NCBI GenBank assembly: GCA_026419405.1
Contig: JANZZL010000070.1
Span: forward strand, 1-64,000
Reading direction: 5' to 3'
Length of the DNA stretch: 64,000 bases
Source of the DNA: Paracoccaceae bacterium
GTDB taxonomy: Bacteria > Pseudomonadota > Alphaproteobacteria > Rhodobacterales > Rhodobacteraceae
The position numbers and the translations under genes were made by a program. The number at the start of each line of letters is the position of its first letter. Within the stretch, counting starts at the first letter, position 1. The notes beneath the pieces are model-generated. The model worked only from the letters and a program-made list of their open reading frames with translations. It ran no database searches and was not told the origin of the DNA. Positions 28,471 to 36,586 of the stretch are shown one piece after another.

Positions 28471-30488
28471 CCGCCGATCGTCTCGCAGGGCTTGCCGCGT
28501 GCAGCAAGCCGGCGGCAGGCAAGGCCCGCCTGTTCCGACGACAGGCCCATGAAGCTCGCCTCGAAGCCGCCGCCGCGCTGGGTGATGCGGCGCAGCGCCC
28601 CGCCGAGCGAGCCGGGCTCGGCGAGCGCCGTGGCGATCAGCACCTTCTCGGCCTCGAAGCGGGACGGGAACCGCCCCAGCGAGATGCCGGAGTGCCGGCC
28701 GCCGGAGGCCGAGGCGCGGGTGACGACCTCGGGCGCCTCGGGCTCGGGCCGCAGGACCGGCTCGGGTTCGGCCAGCGCCTCGGCGAGAAGCTCGGGCGGG
28801 ACGACCGCCGCGGCCAGTTCCAACCCGTCGGGGGGCGTCCGCTCTCCCGCCGCGGCCGGAGCGGGCGCGGCGAGGGCGAGGGCCACGGGGGCTGCGGGCG
28901 GGGCGATGCTCTCCGCCGCATCCGGCGCGGCCTCGGCAACGGTCTGCGCTGCGGTCTCGGGACCGGCTCCGGGCAGCGCTTGCGCGAGCGCGACAGCGAC
29001 CGGGGCGGCCGCCTCGGCCGTGCCACCCGCGAGGGATGCCGTTCCCGCCGCCGCGGTGGCATGGTTTCCGGCAAGGGCGATCTGCGGTAGCGCCGCGGTC
29101 GCGGTCGCCGCGAGGGCGCCGGCTTCGGCGGCTCCGGCTTCGGGCGCGGGCCCGGCCTCGGCCAGCTGAAGCGCCGCGGGCCGCGGCCGCGGCGGCGTGG
29201 CCGGAAGCGGTGCCGCCGCGCCGGCCCCGGCCTCGGCCCCGGCATCGGCCCCGGCATCGGCCACGAGGGTCTGAGCCGCCTCCTCCGTTCCGGCCGTGGT
29301 GGCCTCGAGCGCCGCGAGCGCCGCCGCGGCGGCCTGCGCGGCCGCGGTCTCGACCGCCTCGGCCTCCGTCGCCGCGGCCGCGGCGATCTCGGTTGCGGCA
29401 TCGCTCGCCGCCTGGGCGGCCGAGACGCTGGCGACGGCGGCGGCGACATCGCTCTCGATCGCCGCGAGCAGCTGCTCGGGCGCAGGTTCCGCCGCGCCGC
29501 CGCGGGCCCGCGGCACGGGCGACCGGCTGATTGCGCCGCTGGTGCGGAGGATGCGGCCGCTCTCGACCCCGAAGGCGCCCTCGCCGCCGGCGCTGGCCAC
29601 CTGCGCGGGTGCCTCCTCCTCGGGCAGGTTGTCGTAGCGCGGCAGGCTGGGGCGGTTGATCGCGACGCGGGTCGGCGCCCGTTCGAAGCCCAGGTCGAGC
29701 AGCCGCGCCATCCGGGCGTTGCGGTCGGGCGTGGAGGTTGCGCCGAAGATAGTGGCGATGATCCTCTCCCGCCCGCGCTGGGCCGAGGCGACGAGGTTGA
29801 AGCCCGCCGCCTGGGTGTAGCCCGTCTTGATCCCGTCGGCGCCCTCGTAGGCATCGAGGAAGCGGCGGTTGGTGTTCGGCACCTCGGCGATGCCGGCGTC
29901 GGTCGAGCGGCGCGAGAAGATATTGTAGTACTGCGGGTAGTCGTAGAACAGGTGCCGGCCCAGGATGGTCATGTCGCGGGCGGTGGAGAGGTGGCCCTCC
30001 TCGGTCAGCCCATGGGCGTTCTTGAAGGTCGAGCGGGTCATGCCGAGGGCGCGCGCGGTGCGGTTCATCCGCCGGGCGAAGGCGGCCTCGCTGCCCGAGA
30101 CGGCCTCGGCGATCGCGGTGGCCGCGTCGTTGGCCGACTTCACTGCCGCCGCGCGGATCAGGTAGCGGAGCTGGATCCGCTGCCCCGCGCGCAGGCCCAG
30201 CCTGGAGGGCGGCTCGGCCGCGGCCTTCGGCGAGATCGTCACCATCGTGTCGAGCGAGATCTCGCCGAGGCGGATCGCCTCGAAGGCGACGTAGAGCGTC
30301 ATCATCTTGGTCAGCGAGGCGGGGTGCAGCCGGCTGTCGGCATTGGTGGCGTGCAGCACCTCGCCGGTGCGGGCATCCATCACCATGTCGGCGTAGGGCG
30401 CCGCCCGCGCCCCGGGCGGAGCCACCAGGACCAGAATCGCCACGATGAGAACGGCGCGAAACGCGCCGGATGCCTGCCGTCCCGTCAC
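28467..30488 (-). CDS. D-alanyl-D-alanine carboxypeptidase (serine, S11/PBP5 type) with long Ala-rich linker and SPOR domain
   Basis: Periplasmic low-molecular-weight penicillin-binding protein, 673 residues. A signal peptide (about 1-29, LIVAILVLVAPPGARA) is followed by the catalytic domain with SLTK (S58, K61), SAN (S118, N120) and KTG (K221-G223). A very Ala-rich, Glu/Pro-containing linker of roughly 260 residues follows (about 335-600). The C-terminal 75 residues resemble a SPOR peptidoglycan-binding domain (GISLGRFPSRFEAEKVLIAT). SPOR would target it to denuded glycan at the division site. The linker is much longer than usual in this family and could vary between strains. Not linked to neighbours in an operon. 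Confidence 0.92.
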   Translation of the reverse strand: MTGRQASGAFRAVLIVAILVLVAPPGARAAPYADMVMDARTGEVLHATNADSRLHPASLTKMMTLYVAFEAIRLGEISLDTMVTISPKAAAEPPSRLGLRAGQRIQLRYLIRAAAVKSANDAATAIAEAVSGSEAAFARRMNRTARALGMTRSTFKNAHGLTEEGHLSTARDMTILGRHLFYDYPQYYNIFSRRSTDAGIAEVPNTNRRFLDAYEGADGIKTGYTQAAGFNLVASAQRGRERIIATIFGATSTPDRNARMARLLDLGFERAPTRVAINRPSLPRYDNLPEEEAPAQVASAGGEGAFGVESGRILRTSGAISRSPVPRARGGAAEPAPEQLLAAIESDVAAAVASVSAAQAASDAATEIAAAAATEAEAVETAAAQAAAAALAALEATTAGTEEAAQTLVADAGADAGAEAGAGAAAPLPATPPRPRPAALQLAEAGPAPEAGAAEAGALAATATAALPQIALAGNHATAAAGTASLAGGTAEAAAPVAVALAQALPGAGPETAAQTVAEAAPDAAESIAPPAAPVALALAAPAPAAAGERTPPDGLELAAAVVPPELLAEALAEPEPVLRPEPEAPEVVTRASASGGRHSGISLGRFPSRFEAEKVLIATALAEPGSLGGALRRITQRGGGFEASFMGLSSEQAGLACRRLAARGKPCETIGG

Positions 30489-30541
30489 GACAACTGCCCT
30501 TGCACTGCCTCGTGCCGCCCGGATCTTCCGGTGCGGCTTGT

Positions 30542-30560
30542 TATCGTTCGAGCAACGATA
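30542..30560. promoter_or_regulatory. Perfect inverted repeat over the carboxypeptidase promoter
   Basis: TATCGTT-CGAGC-AACGATA, two perfect 7-base arms around a 5-base centre. It overlaps the -10 element and expected start of the carboxypeptidase transcript and has no T-run, so an operator is as likely as an RNA hairpin. The regulator is unknown. Confidence 0.5.
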
Positions 30561-30586
30561 GCACAGGGAAACCGGCGGGAAAACAA
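30558..30586 (-). promoter_or_regulatory. Probable promoter of the D,D-carboxypeptidase gene
   Basis: On the minus strand TTGTTT (30586-30581) and TGCTAT (30563-30558) are 17 bases apart, in an unusually AT-rich pocket about 70 bases before the ATG. Confidence 0.5.
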
Positions 30587-30687
30587 CATAATTTCAGGCA
30601 CTTTCACGGCATCGTTCAGAGTGCCTGCCAGATCTTGGGCCCGGTCCGCGGCCCGGCGCGAGATCTGCCCGGCGGCCCCCGCTCCAC

Positions 30688-31395
30688 TCAGCCGCCGGCC
30701 GTGATCTCCGCGACCAGGGCGGGCAGCTCACCGAGATTGCCGATCTCGCGGAAGCGGGCGTGGCCGACCGGCGCCTCGTCATGCTCGATCTCCCAGACGA
30801 GGCCGTGCGGCACGAAGGTGGCCCAGGCGCCGGCCTCGAGCGCGGGAAGCACGTCCGACCGCATCGAGTTGCCGACCATCATCGCGCGCTCGGCGCCCCC
30901 GCCGTGGGCCGCGAAGGCGCGCGCATAGGTCTCGGGCGTCTTCCGGCTGACGATCTCGACGCCGTGGAACAGCCCGCCGAGCCCCGACTGCGCCAGCTTG
31001 CGCTCCTGGTCGAGCAGGTCGCCCTTGGTGATCAGGACGAGCCGGTGCGAGGCCGCCAGCGTCTCCACCGCCTCGCGGGCATGCGGCAGCAGCTCGATGG
31101 GGTGCGAGAGCATCTCCCGCCCCGCCTCCAGGATCTCGCGGATCACCGCGGCGGGCACGCGCTCGCCGGTGACCTCGATCGCCGTCTCGATCATCGAGAG
31201 CACGAAACCCTTGATGCCGAAGCCATAGTGGCCGAGGTTGCGCCTTTCGGCGGCAAGCAGCCGCTCGGCGAGATGGGCAGGGTCGGCGTGGTCGGCCAGC
31301 AGTTCCGCGAACCGCGCCTGGGTCAGCCGGAAGAAGCGTTCGTTGTGCCAGAGCGTGTCGTCGGCATCGAAGCCGATCACCGTCAGGGAAGCCAT
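30688..31395 (-). CDS. HAD-family hydrolase (YjjG/2-haloacid dehalogenase-like)
   Basis: A 235-residue HAD protein starting [20 protein letters not shown], where D10/D12-type nucleophile and acid residues are in FDADDTLW. Motif II Thr is in LVLITKGD, motif III Lys in VSRKTPETY, and motif IV is [14 protein letters not shown], the layout of the NSxxxDV subgroup. Substrate unknown. Start chosen at 31393-31395 after GAGGCGAGCG. Divergent from clpS. Confidence 0.85.
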   Translation of the reverse strand: MASLTVIGFDADDTLWHNERFFRLTQARFAELLADHADPAHLAERLLAAERRNLGHYGFGIKGFVLSMIETAIEVTGERVPAAVIREILEAGREMLSHPIELLPHAREAVETLAASHRLVLITKGDLLDQERKLAQSGLGGLFHGVEIVSRKTPETYARAFAAHGGGAERAMMVGNSMRSDVLPALEAGAWATFVPHGLVWEIEHDEAPVGHARFREIGNLGELPALVAEITAGG

Positions 31396-31429
31396 CGCTC
31401 GCCTCTTTTCACAGGCCATTGCCGGCTTA

Positions 31430-31435
31430 TATACT
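31430..31435 (+). promoter_or_regulatory. Possible -10 element for clpS
   Basis: TATACT, with a weak TTTCAC 17 bases upstream (31407-31412), in the intergenic region before clpS. The -35 match is poor. Confidence 0.35.
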
Positions 31436-31481
31436 GGGGTCATCGCAGCAACCACCAAGACAGGAACCGGAGCGCCCGAGC

Positions 31482-31823
31482 GTGCACCACAAGCCCGTCA
31501 TGATGGCCGGCAGGGGAGGTCTTCCCGAGGGCGAGACCGGGGTCGTGACCAGGACGAAGCCGAAGACCCAGCGGCCGCCGCTCTACAAGGTGCTTCTCCT
31601 CAACGACGACTACACGCCGATGGAGTTCGTCGTCCATGTGCTGGAGCGCTTCTTCGGCATGAGCCACGCGCAGGCCTTCGAGCTCATGCTGACCGTGCAC
31701 AAGAAGGGTCTGGCGGTCGTCGGCGTGTATTCGTTCGAGGTGGCCGAGACCAAGGTTGCCCAGGTGATGGACTTCTCCCGCCGGCACCAGCACCCGCTGC
31801 AATGCACGATGGAAAAGGAATAG
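31482..31823 (+). CDS. clpS: ATP-dependent Clp protease adaptor ClpS
   Basis: N-degron adaptor that delivers proteins with destabilising N-termini to ClpAP. The conserved core is present: [20 protein letters not shown], then [26 protein letters not shown] and the C-terminal [10 protein letters not shown]. Length about 113 residues. The GTG at 31482 has GGAG nine bases upstream; the ATG at 31500 gives a six-residue shorter protein and is equally compatible with the variable N-terminus. clpA is not next to it here; the following gene is an RNA methyltransferase-like protein 19 bases away. Confidence 0.95.
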   Translation: MHHKPVMMAGRGGLPEGETGVVTRTKPKTQRPPLYKVLLLNDDYTPMEFVVHVLERFFGMSHAQAFELMLTVHKKGLAVVGVYSFEVAETKVAQVMDFSRRHQHPLQCTMEKE

Positions 31824-31842
31824 GCGCCGCGCCGCGCCGCCC

Positions 31843-32853
31843 ATGCAGCCCTCACGTCTGAGCCTTGCGCTGGAGACCGGCGCCCTTGCGCTGCCCGGCG
31901 AGGGGCGCATCCTCGTGCTGCGGCCGCGCGGCGGTACGGATCTCGGCGCCCTGCCGAAGGACCGGGTCGAGGCCGTGCAGGGCTTCCGGCCCGACCACGA
32001 CGCGCTGGCCGCACGCGGCTACGCGACCGCGGTCGCCCCCGGTGCCGGCTATGGCGCCGCGGTCGTCGTCGTGCCGCGGGCCAAGGCCGAGGCGAAGGCG
32101 CTGGTCGCCACGGCGGCGGCCGCGGTGGCGCCGGGCGGCCCGATCGCCGTGGACGGCCAGAAGACCGACGGGGTCGACAGCCTGCTGCGCGACCTGCGCG
32201 CCCGGGTTCCGCTGGGGCCGGCGCTGGCCAAGGGGCACGGCAAGATCGCCGTCTTCGCGAACCCGGGGCCGGCGGCCTTCGCCGACTGGGCCGGGGGCGC
32301 GGCGCGCCGGCTGCCCGAGGGGTTCGTCACGCGGCCCGCGGCCTTTTCGGCCGACGGCATCGATCCGGGGTCGGCCGCGCTGGCGGCCGCGCTGCCGGCG
32401 CGGCTGCCCGCGCGCGTCCTCGACCTTGGCGCCGGCTGGGGCTATCTCGCCTCGGAGGTGCTGCGGCGCGAGGGCGTCGAGGAGGTGCATCTGGTCGAGG
32501 CCGAGCACGACGCGCTCGAGGCGGCGCGGGCGAACATCGCCGACCCGCGCGCCCGGTTCCACTGGGCCGACGCCACCCGGTTCGCCCCCGGCGCGCCCTT
32601 CGGCGCCGTGGTGATGAACCCGCCGTTCCACGCCGGCCGGGCGGCCGACCCCGGGCTCGGCCGCGCCTTCATCGCCGCGGCGGCGCGGCTGCTCGCCCCC
32701 TCGGGCACGCTCTGGATGGTGGCCAACCGCCACCTGCCCTACGAACGCACGCTGGCCGAGCTGTTCCGCGAGGTGGTCGAGCTGCCCGCGCCGCCGGCCT
32801 ACAAGATCCATCGCGCGTCGGGACCCGTCGCGCCGCCACGCGCGCGGCGCTGA
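31843..32853 (+). CDS. Class I SAM-dependent methyltransferase, RsmC/RlmG-like (rRNA guanine N2)
   Basis: A 336-residue protein with the two-domain layout of RsmC. A degenerate N-terminal methyltransferase-like half (1-165) precedes a catalytic half with the SAM-binding VLDLGAGWGYLASEVLRR and the amino-methylase motif VVMNPPFHAG (N259-F262). That NPPF motif marks methylation of an exocyclic amino group on RNA or DNA; RsmC modifies G1207 of 16S rRNA. Likely co-transcribed with clpS. Confidence 0.82.
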   Translation: MQPSRLSLALETGALALPGEGRILVLRPRGGTDLGALPKDRVEAVQGFRPDHDALAARGYATAVAPGAGYGAAVVVVPRAKAEAKALVATAAAAVAPGGPIAVDGQKTDGVDSLLRDLRARVPLGPALAKGHGKIAVFANPGPAAFADWAGGAARRLPEGFVTRPAAFSADGIDPGSAALAAALPARLPARVLDLGAGWGYLASEVLRREGVEEVHLVEAEHDALEAARANIADPRARFHWADATRFAPGAPFGAVVMNPPFHAGRAADPGLGRAFIAAAARLLAPSGTLWMVANRHLPYERTLAELFREVVELPAPPAYKIHRASGPVAPPRARR

Positions 32854-32899
32854 TATCCCGGGGCGACGCGCCACCCCGCGGCACAGGAGCACGCAGACG

Positions 32900-33709
32900 A
32901 TGTCCTTCTCGATTGCAGGCAAGACCGCCATCGTGACCGGTGCCGCCAACGGAATCGGCCTTGCGATCGCCCGCCGCTTCGCGGCCGAGGGCGCGAACGT
33001 CATGTTCGCCGACGCCGACGACGCGCGCCTTCAGGCCGAGATCGGCGAGGAGGCCGAGACCGGGGGCGCGATCCGCTACTTCTCCTGCGACCTGCGCGGC
33101 AAGCTGGCGCAGGCGAACCTGGTCTCGGCCACGCTCGACGCCTTCGAGCGGATCGACATCCTGGTGAACGCGGCGCGGAAGGTCGCCGTGTCGGACCCGC
33201 TCGATCCCGACGGCGATGCGGTGGAGGAGATGCTGCGCGTCAACGCGCTCTCGGCGCTGCGGCTCAGCCAGCTCGTCGCGCGGCGCATGATCCGCCAGGC
33301 CGAGGAGGACCGCCAGACCGAGGGCCAGGTCGGCGCGATCGTCAACATCTCGTCGATCGCCGCCCGGCGCACCAGCCCGCAGCTGCTCGGCTACTCGGTC
33401 GCCTCCGCGGCGCTCGACCAGATCACCCGGTCGCTCGCCGTCGCCCTCGCGCCCTACCGGATCCGGGTCAACGCGGTGGCCGTCGGCTCGGTGATGAGCG
33501 CCTCGCTGCGCGACGCCCTCAGGGATCACTCCGAGTTCCGCGACGACATCACCGGCCACACGCCCATGGCGCGCATCGCGGCGCCGGGGGAGCTGGCCGA
33601 TGCGGTGCAGTTCCTCGCCTCGGAAGGTGCCGGCTTCGTCACCGGCCAGGTGCTGACGGTGGACGGCGGGCGCACCCTGCTCGACCCGGTGGCCGCGCCG
33701 GCGCACTGA
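32900..33709 (+). CDS. SDR-family protein lacking the catalytic lysine
   Basis: A 269-residue Rossmann-fold protein of the short-chain dehydrogenase family. The NAD(P) motif TGAANGIG is near the N-terminus; ILVNAARK replaces the usual NNAG. Ser in IVNISSIAA and Tyr165 in GYSVASAAL are present, but the position four after the Tyr is Ser169 instead of Lys. The C-terminus VTGQVLTVDGGRTLLDPV is normal. It may be a non-canonical dehydrogenase or a binding protein. Start ATG has CAGGAG upstream. Substrate unknown. Confidence 0.85.
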   Translation: MSFSIAGKTAIVTGAANGIGLAIARRFAAEGANVMFADADDARLQAEIGEEAETGGAIRYFSCDLRGKLAQANLVSATLDAFERIDILVNAARKVAVSDPLDPDGDAVEEMLRVNALSALRLSQLVARRMIRQAEEDRQTEGQVGAIVNISSIAARRTSPQLLGYSVASAALDQITRSLAVALAPYRIRVNAVAVGSVMSASLRDALRDHSEFRDDITGHTPMARIAAPGELADAVQFLASEGAGFVTGQVLTVDGGRTLLDPVAAPAH

Positions 33710-33718
33710 GGCGCGGGG

Positions 33719-34102
33719 TCAGCGCCGGCGGCCGTGCAGGACCTCGCACTGCGCCAGCTCGCGCTCGGCCAGTTCGTTGAGTGCCTCGCGCCGCTGGCGC
33801 AGGTTGGCGAGCTTGAGCCGTTCGGTGATCGGGTTGATGGCCACGGGGCGTGTCTCGCCCTTGCCGCCGCGTTCGGCGCAGAGCGAGAGCGGGCCGTCGC
33901 CGCCGGCGCAGAGCCGGAAGCGCCCGTCGGTGCCCTCGACCGGTTCCAGCGCATAGCCGCGCAGCAGGTTGGCCTCGGACTCGGCGATCAGCCGGTCCAC
34001 CGTGTCGCGCTCGGCCGTGGCGAGCGCGCGGCATTCCTCGAGGTCGCCGTCGCCGCAGGCGGCGAGCAGGACGGTCAGGGCAAGGGCGGCGCGGCGCAGC
34101 AT
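33719..34102 (-). CDS. Small cysteine-containing lipoprotein
   Basis: A 127-residue predicted lipoprotein: MLRRAALALTVLLAACGDGD with lipobox LAAC, then charged helices and the core LLRGYALEP, C-A-G-G-D-G-P-L-S-L-C and RPVAINP, ending in ELAQCEV. No family recognised. It shares this core order (Cys, RGY, C-x-G-D-x-P-x3-C, R-x-VAI, late Cys) with the gene just upstream, 34171-34533, so the two look like tandem paralogs. Confidence 0.65.
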   Translation of the reverse strand: MLRRAALALTVLLAACGDGDLEECRALATAERDTVDRLIAESEANLLRGYALEPVEGTDGRFRLCAGGDGPLSLCAERGGKGETRPVAINPITERLKLANLRQRREALNELAERELAQCEVLHGRRR

Positions 34103-34170
34103 GGCGCGGGGTCTCCGGTCGGGTTCGCGCTGCATGCCAAAGGCGCGCCTGCCGCGCAAGGGCCGCGGCT

Positions 34171-34533
34171 TCAGGCCGGCGGACAGGCCGCCGCCGCGCG
34201 CTCGGCCCGCGCGGCGGCCTCGGGGCGGGCCGAGCGCAGGGCGCGCAGCCGCGCCTCCTCGGACCGCCGGTCGATCGCGACGGTCCGTTCGGAGATCGGC
34301 CGCGATCCGCCGAGGCAGACGGTCACCGGGCTGTCCCCGGTGCAGACCGAAAGCCCGGCGGTGACCGTCGCGCCGCCCGAGACGCGGTAGCCGCGCGCCA
34401 GCGCCAGTTCGATCTCGGCGATCTCGGCGTCGATGGCCCGCAGCTCGGCCGATGCGCGGTCGAGGCAGGCCGTGCGCGTGTCGGCGCAGGCGGCGAGAAG
34501 GGTGACGAGGCAGAGGGCGAGGGCTGGGCGCAC
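34171..34533 (-). CDS. Small cysteine-containing lipoprotein (paralog of neighbour)
   Basis: A 120-residue predicted lipoprotein: MRPALALCLVTLLAACADTR with lipobox LAAC. It follows with LARGYRVSGG, SVCTGDSPVTVCLGG, RTVAIDRR and a late Cys near the C-terminus. Cys spacing and motifs parallel the downstream lipoprotein at 33719-34102. Divergent from hemF, 98 bases apart. Function unknown. Confidence 0.65.
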   Translation of the reverse strand: MRPALALCLVTLLAACADTRTACLDRASAELRAIDAEIAEIELALARGYRVSGGATVTAGLSVCTGDSPVTVCLGGSRPISERTVAIDRRSEEARLRALRSARPEAAARAERAAAACPPA

Positions 34534-34570
34534 GGCGGAACTCCGGGGTCGGCGGGTCGATCATAGGCGC

Positions 34571-34600
34571 TTGCGCGCCGCCTGCCAAACTTGCTCTAAC
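34571..34600 (+). promoter_or_regulatory. Possible hemF promoter
   Basis: TTGCGC (34571-34576) and TCTAAC (34595-34600), 18 bases apart, about 30 bases before the hemF ATG. Moderate match. Confidence 0.35.
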
Positions 34601-34631
34601 GAGGCCGGACGCGCCCAGCCGGAGACTGCCG

Positions 34632-35522
34632 ATGCCCGACCCCTTCGACGACCGGAAGGCCCGCGCCTCGGCCTGGTTCCGGCAGCTGCGGGACGAGATC
34701 GTCGCCACCTTCGAGGCGCTGGAGGATGCCCAGACGACCGGCCCGCACGCGGGGTTGCCGCCGGCACGCTTCGAGGTGAGCGCGACCCGCCGCCAGTCCG
34801 ACGACGGCAGCGACGCCGGCGGCGGGCTGATGAGCGTCATGCGCGGCGGCCGGGTGTTCGAGAAGGTGGGCGTCAACGTCTCGACCGTCTACGGCACGCT
34901 GGGCGAGCGCGCGCAGAAGGCGATGGCGGCGCGCGGCGTGCCGGGCATGGCCGAGGACCCGCGCTTCTGGGCCTCGGGCATCAGCCTGGTCGCCCACATG
35001 CAGAACCCGCACACCCCCGCCGTGCACATGAACACCCGCATGTTCTGGACGCCGGCGGCCTGGTGGTTCGGCGGCGGCTCGGACCTCAACCCCTGCATCG
35101 AGTATCCCGAGGACACCGCAGCCTTCCACGCTGTGCTCGAGGCCGCCTGCGCGCGCCATTCGCCGGACTACTACCCCCGCTTCAAGGCCTGGGCCGACGC
35201 GTATTTCTTCGTGCCGCACCGGGGCCGCGCGCGGGGCGTGGGCGGCATCTTCTTCGACGACCTCAACACCGGCGACTGGGAGGCCGACTTCGCCTTCACC
35301 CAGGACGTGGGCCGCGCCTTCCTGCCCGCCTTCGTGCCGGTCGTGGAGCGCCGTCGCGACACGCCCTGGACCGAGGCCGACCGCGAGACGCAGCTCGTCC
35401 ACCGCGGGCTCTATGCCGAATACAACCTCATCTACGACCGCGGCACGAAGTTCGGGCTCGAGACCGGCCACGACGCGAACGCGGTGCTGATGAGCCTGCC
35501 GCCCCTCGCCCGATGGCCCTGA
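34632..35522 (+). CDS. hemF: Oxygen-dependent coproporphyrinogen III oxidase
   Basis: Aerobic conversion of coproporphyrinogen III to protoporphyrinogen IX, 296 residues. Conserved family blocks are present: GGGLMSVMRGGRVFEKVGVN, NPHTPAVHMNTRMFW, WWFGGGSDLNP, RGVGGIFFDDL and EYNLIYDRGTKFGLETG. It complements the FnrL-linked hemN earlier in the window. Weak AT-containing promoter just upstream. Confidence 0.97.
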   Translation: MPDPFDDRKARASAWFRQLRDEIVATFEALEDAQTTGPHAGLPPARFEVSATRRQSDDGSDAGGGLMSVMRGGRVFEKVGVNVSTVYGTLGERAQKAMAARGVPGMAEDPRFWASGISLVAHMQNPHTPAVHMNTRMFWTPAAWWFGGGSDLNPCIEYPEDTAAFHAVLEAACARHSPDYYPRFKAWADAYFFVPHRGRARGVGGIFFDDLNTGDWEADFAFTQDVGRAFLPAFVPVVERRRDTPWTEADRETQLVHRGLYAEYNLIYDRGTKFGLETGHDANAVLMSLPPLARWP

Positions 35523-35575
35523 GGGGCCGGCGGCGGACGGCGCGTCGGACCAATGACTGCACAAGGAGGATGGGA

Positions 35576-36586
35576 ATGATCCAGAACGATCCGGATTTCG
35601 AAACCGCTCTGGCGGCCGCCATCGACGGCAAGACCAAGCCGCCGGGGTCGCTCGGCCGGATCGAGGCGCTGGCCGCCCAGCTCGCGCGGCTCCAGCGCAC
35701 GCTGGCGCCGCGGGCCGACCGCTGCCGGCTGACGATCTTCGCGGCCGACCACGGCATCGCCGCGGAGGGGGTCAGCGCCTTTCCGCAGGCGGTAACCGGC
35801 GAGATGGTGCGCAACTTCCTCGCGGGCGGCGCGGCCGCGAACGTGTTCGCGCGCGAACTCGGGGCCGAGGTGGTGGTGGTGGATGCGGGCGTCGCCTGGG
35901 ATCCGCCGAGCCACCCGGACCTGGTCCTCGCCCGGATCGGGCCGGGCACGGCGAACAGCGCCGAAGGCCCGGCGATGACGGCCGGGCAGCTCGCGCAGGC
36001 GCTGGCCGAGGGGGCGGCGCTCGGCGGGGCGGGCGCGGCCGAGGTCATGGCCTTCGGCGAGATGGGCATCGCCAACACCTCGTCGGCGGCGCTGGTCGCC
36101 GCCAAGCTGCTGGGCCTGCCGGTCGAGGAGATTGCCGGCCGGGGCACGGGGCTCGACGACGCGGGGCTTTCGCGCAAGCGCGCCGTGCTCGCCCGGGCGG
36201 CCGCGCGGACCCCCGACCGCCTGCCGCCGGAGGCGGCGCTTGCCGAATACGGCGGCTTCGAGATCGCCATGATGTCGGGCGCGATGGAGGCCGCCGCGGC
36301 GGCGCGCCGGCTGGTGCTGGTGGACGGCTTCATCGCCACCGCCGCCGCGGCCGCGGCGCTGGCCCGTGCGCCGGAGCTGCGCGGCGCCTTCGTCTTCTGC
36401 CACCGATCGCAGGAGGGCGGCCATGCCCGGGTGCTGGCCGCGCTCGGGGTCGAGCCGCTGCTCGATCTCGGCCTGCGGCTCGGCGAGGGGACCGGCGCGC
36501 TGCTTGCCCTGCCGCTCGTGCGGGCGGCCGCGGCCATGCTGCGCGACATGGCAAGCTTCGAGAGCGCGGGGGTCAGCCGGGCATGA
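35576..36586 (+). CDS. cobT: Nicotinate-nucleotide--dimethylbenzimidazole phosphoribosyltransferase
   Basis: Makes alpha-ribazole 5'-phosphate for the lower ligand of cobalamin, 336 residues. Diagnostic blocks are KPPGSLGRIEALA, FAADHGIAAEGVSAFP, FGEMGIANTSSAAL, GRGTGLDD and LRLGEGTGALLALPL, whose Glu is the catalytic base. ATG at 35576 is six bases after AAGGAGG; the ATG at 35570 is too close to it. Overlaps cobS by ATGA. Confidence 0.96.
   Translation: MIQNDPDFETALAAAIDGKTKPPGSLGRIEALAAQLARLQRTLAPRADRCRLTIFAADHGIAAEGVSAFPQAVTGEMVRNFLAGGAAANVFARELGAEVVVVDAGVAWDPPSHPDLVLARIGPGTANSAEGPAMTAGQLAQALAEGAALGGAGAAEVMAFGEMGIANTSSAALVAAKLLGLPVEEIAGRGTGLDDAGLSRKRAVLARAAARTPDRLPPEAALAEYGGFEIAMMSGAMEAAAAARRLVLVDGFIATAAAAAALARAPELRGAFVFCHRSQEGGHARVLAALGVEPLLDLGLRLGEGTGALLALPLVRAAAAMLRDMASFESAGVSRA

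Noticed and set aside
30542-30560. Inverted repeat as an intrinsic terminator
   Set aside because: There is no following T-run on either strand, and it lies between divergent or upstream regions, over a promoter.
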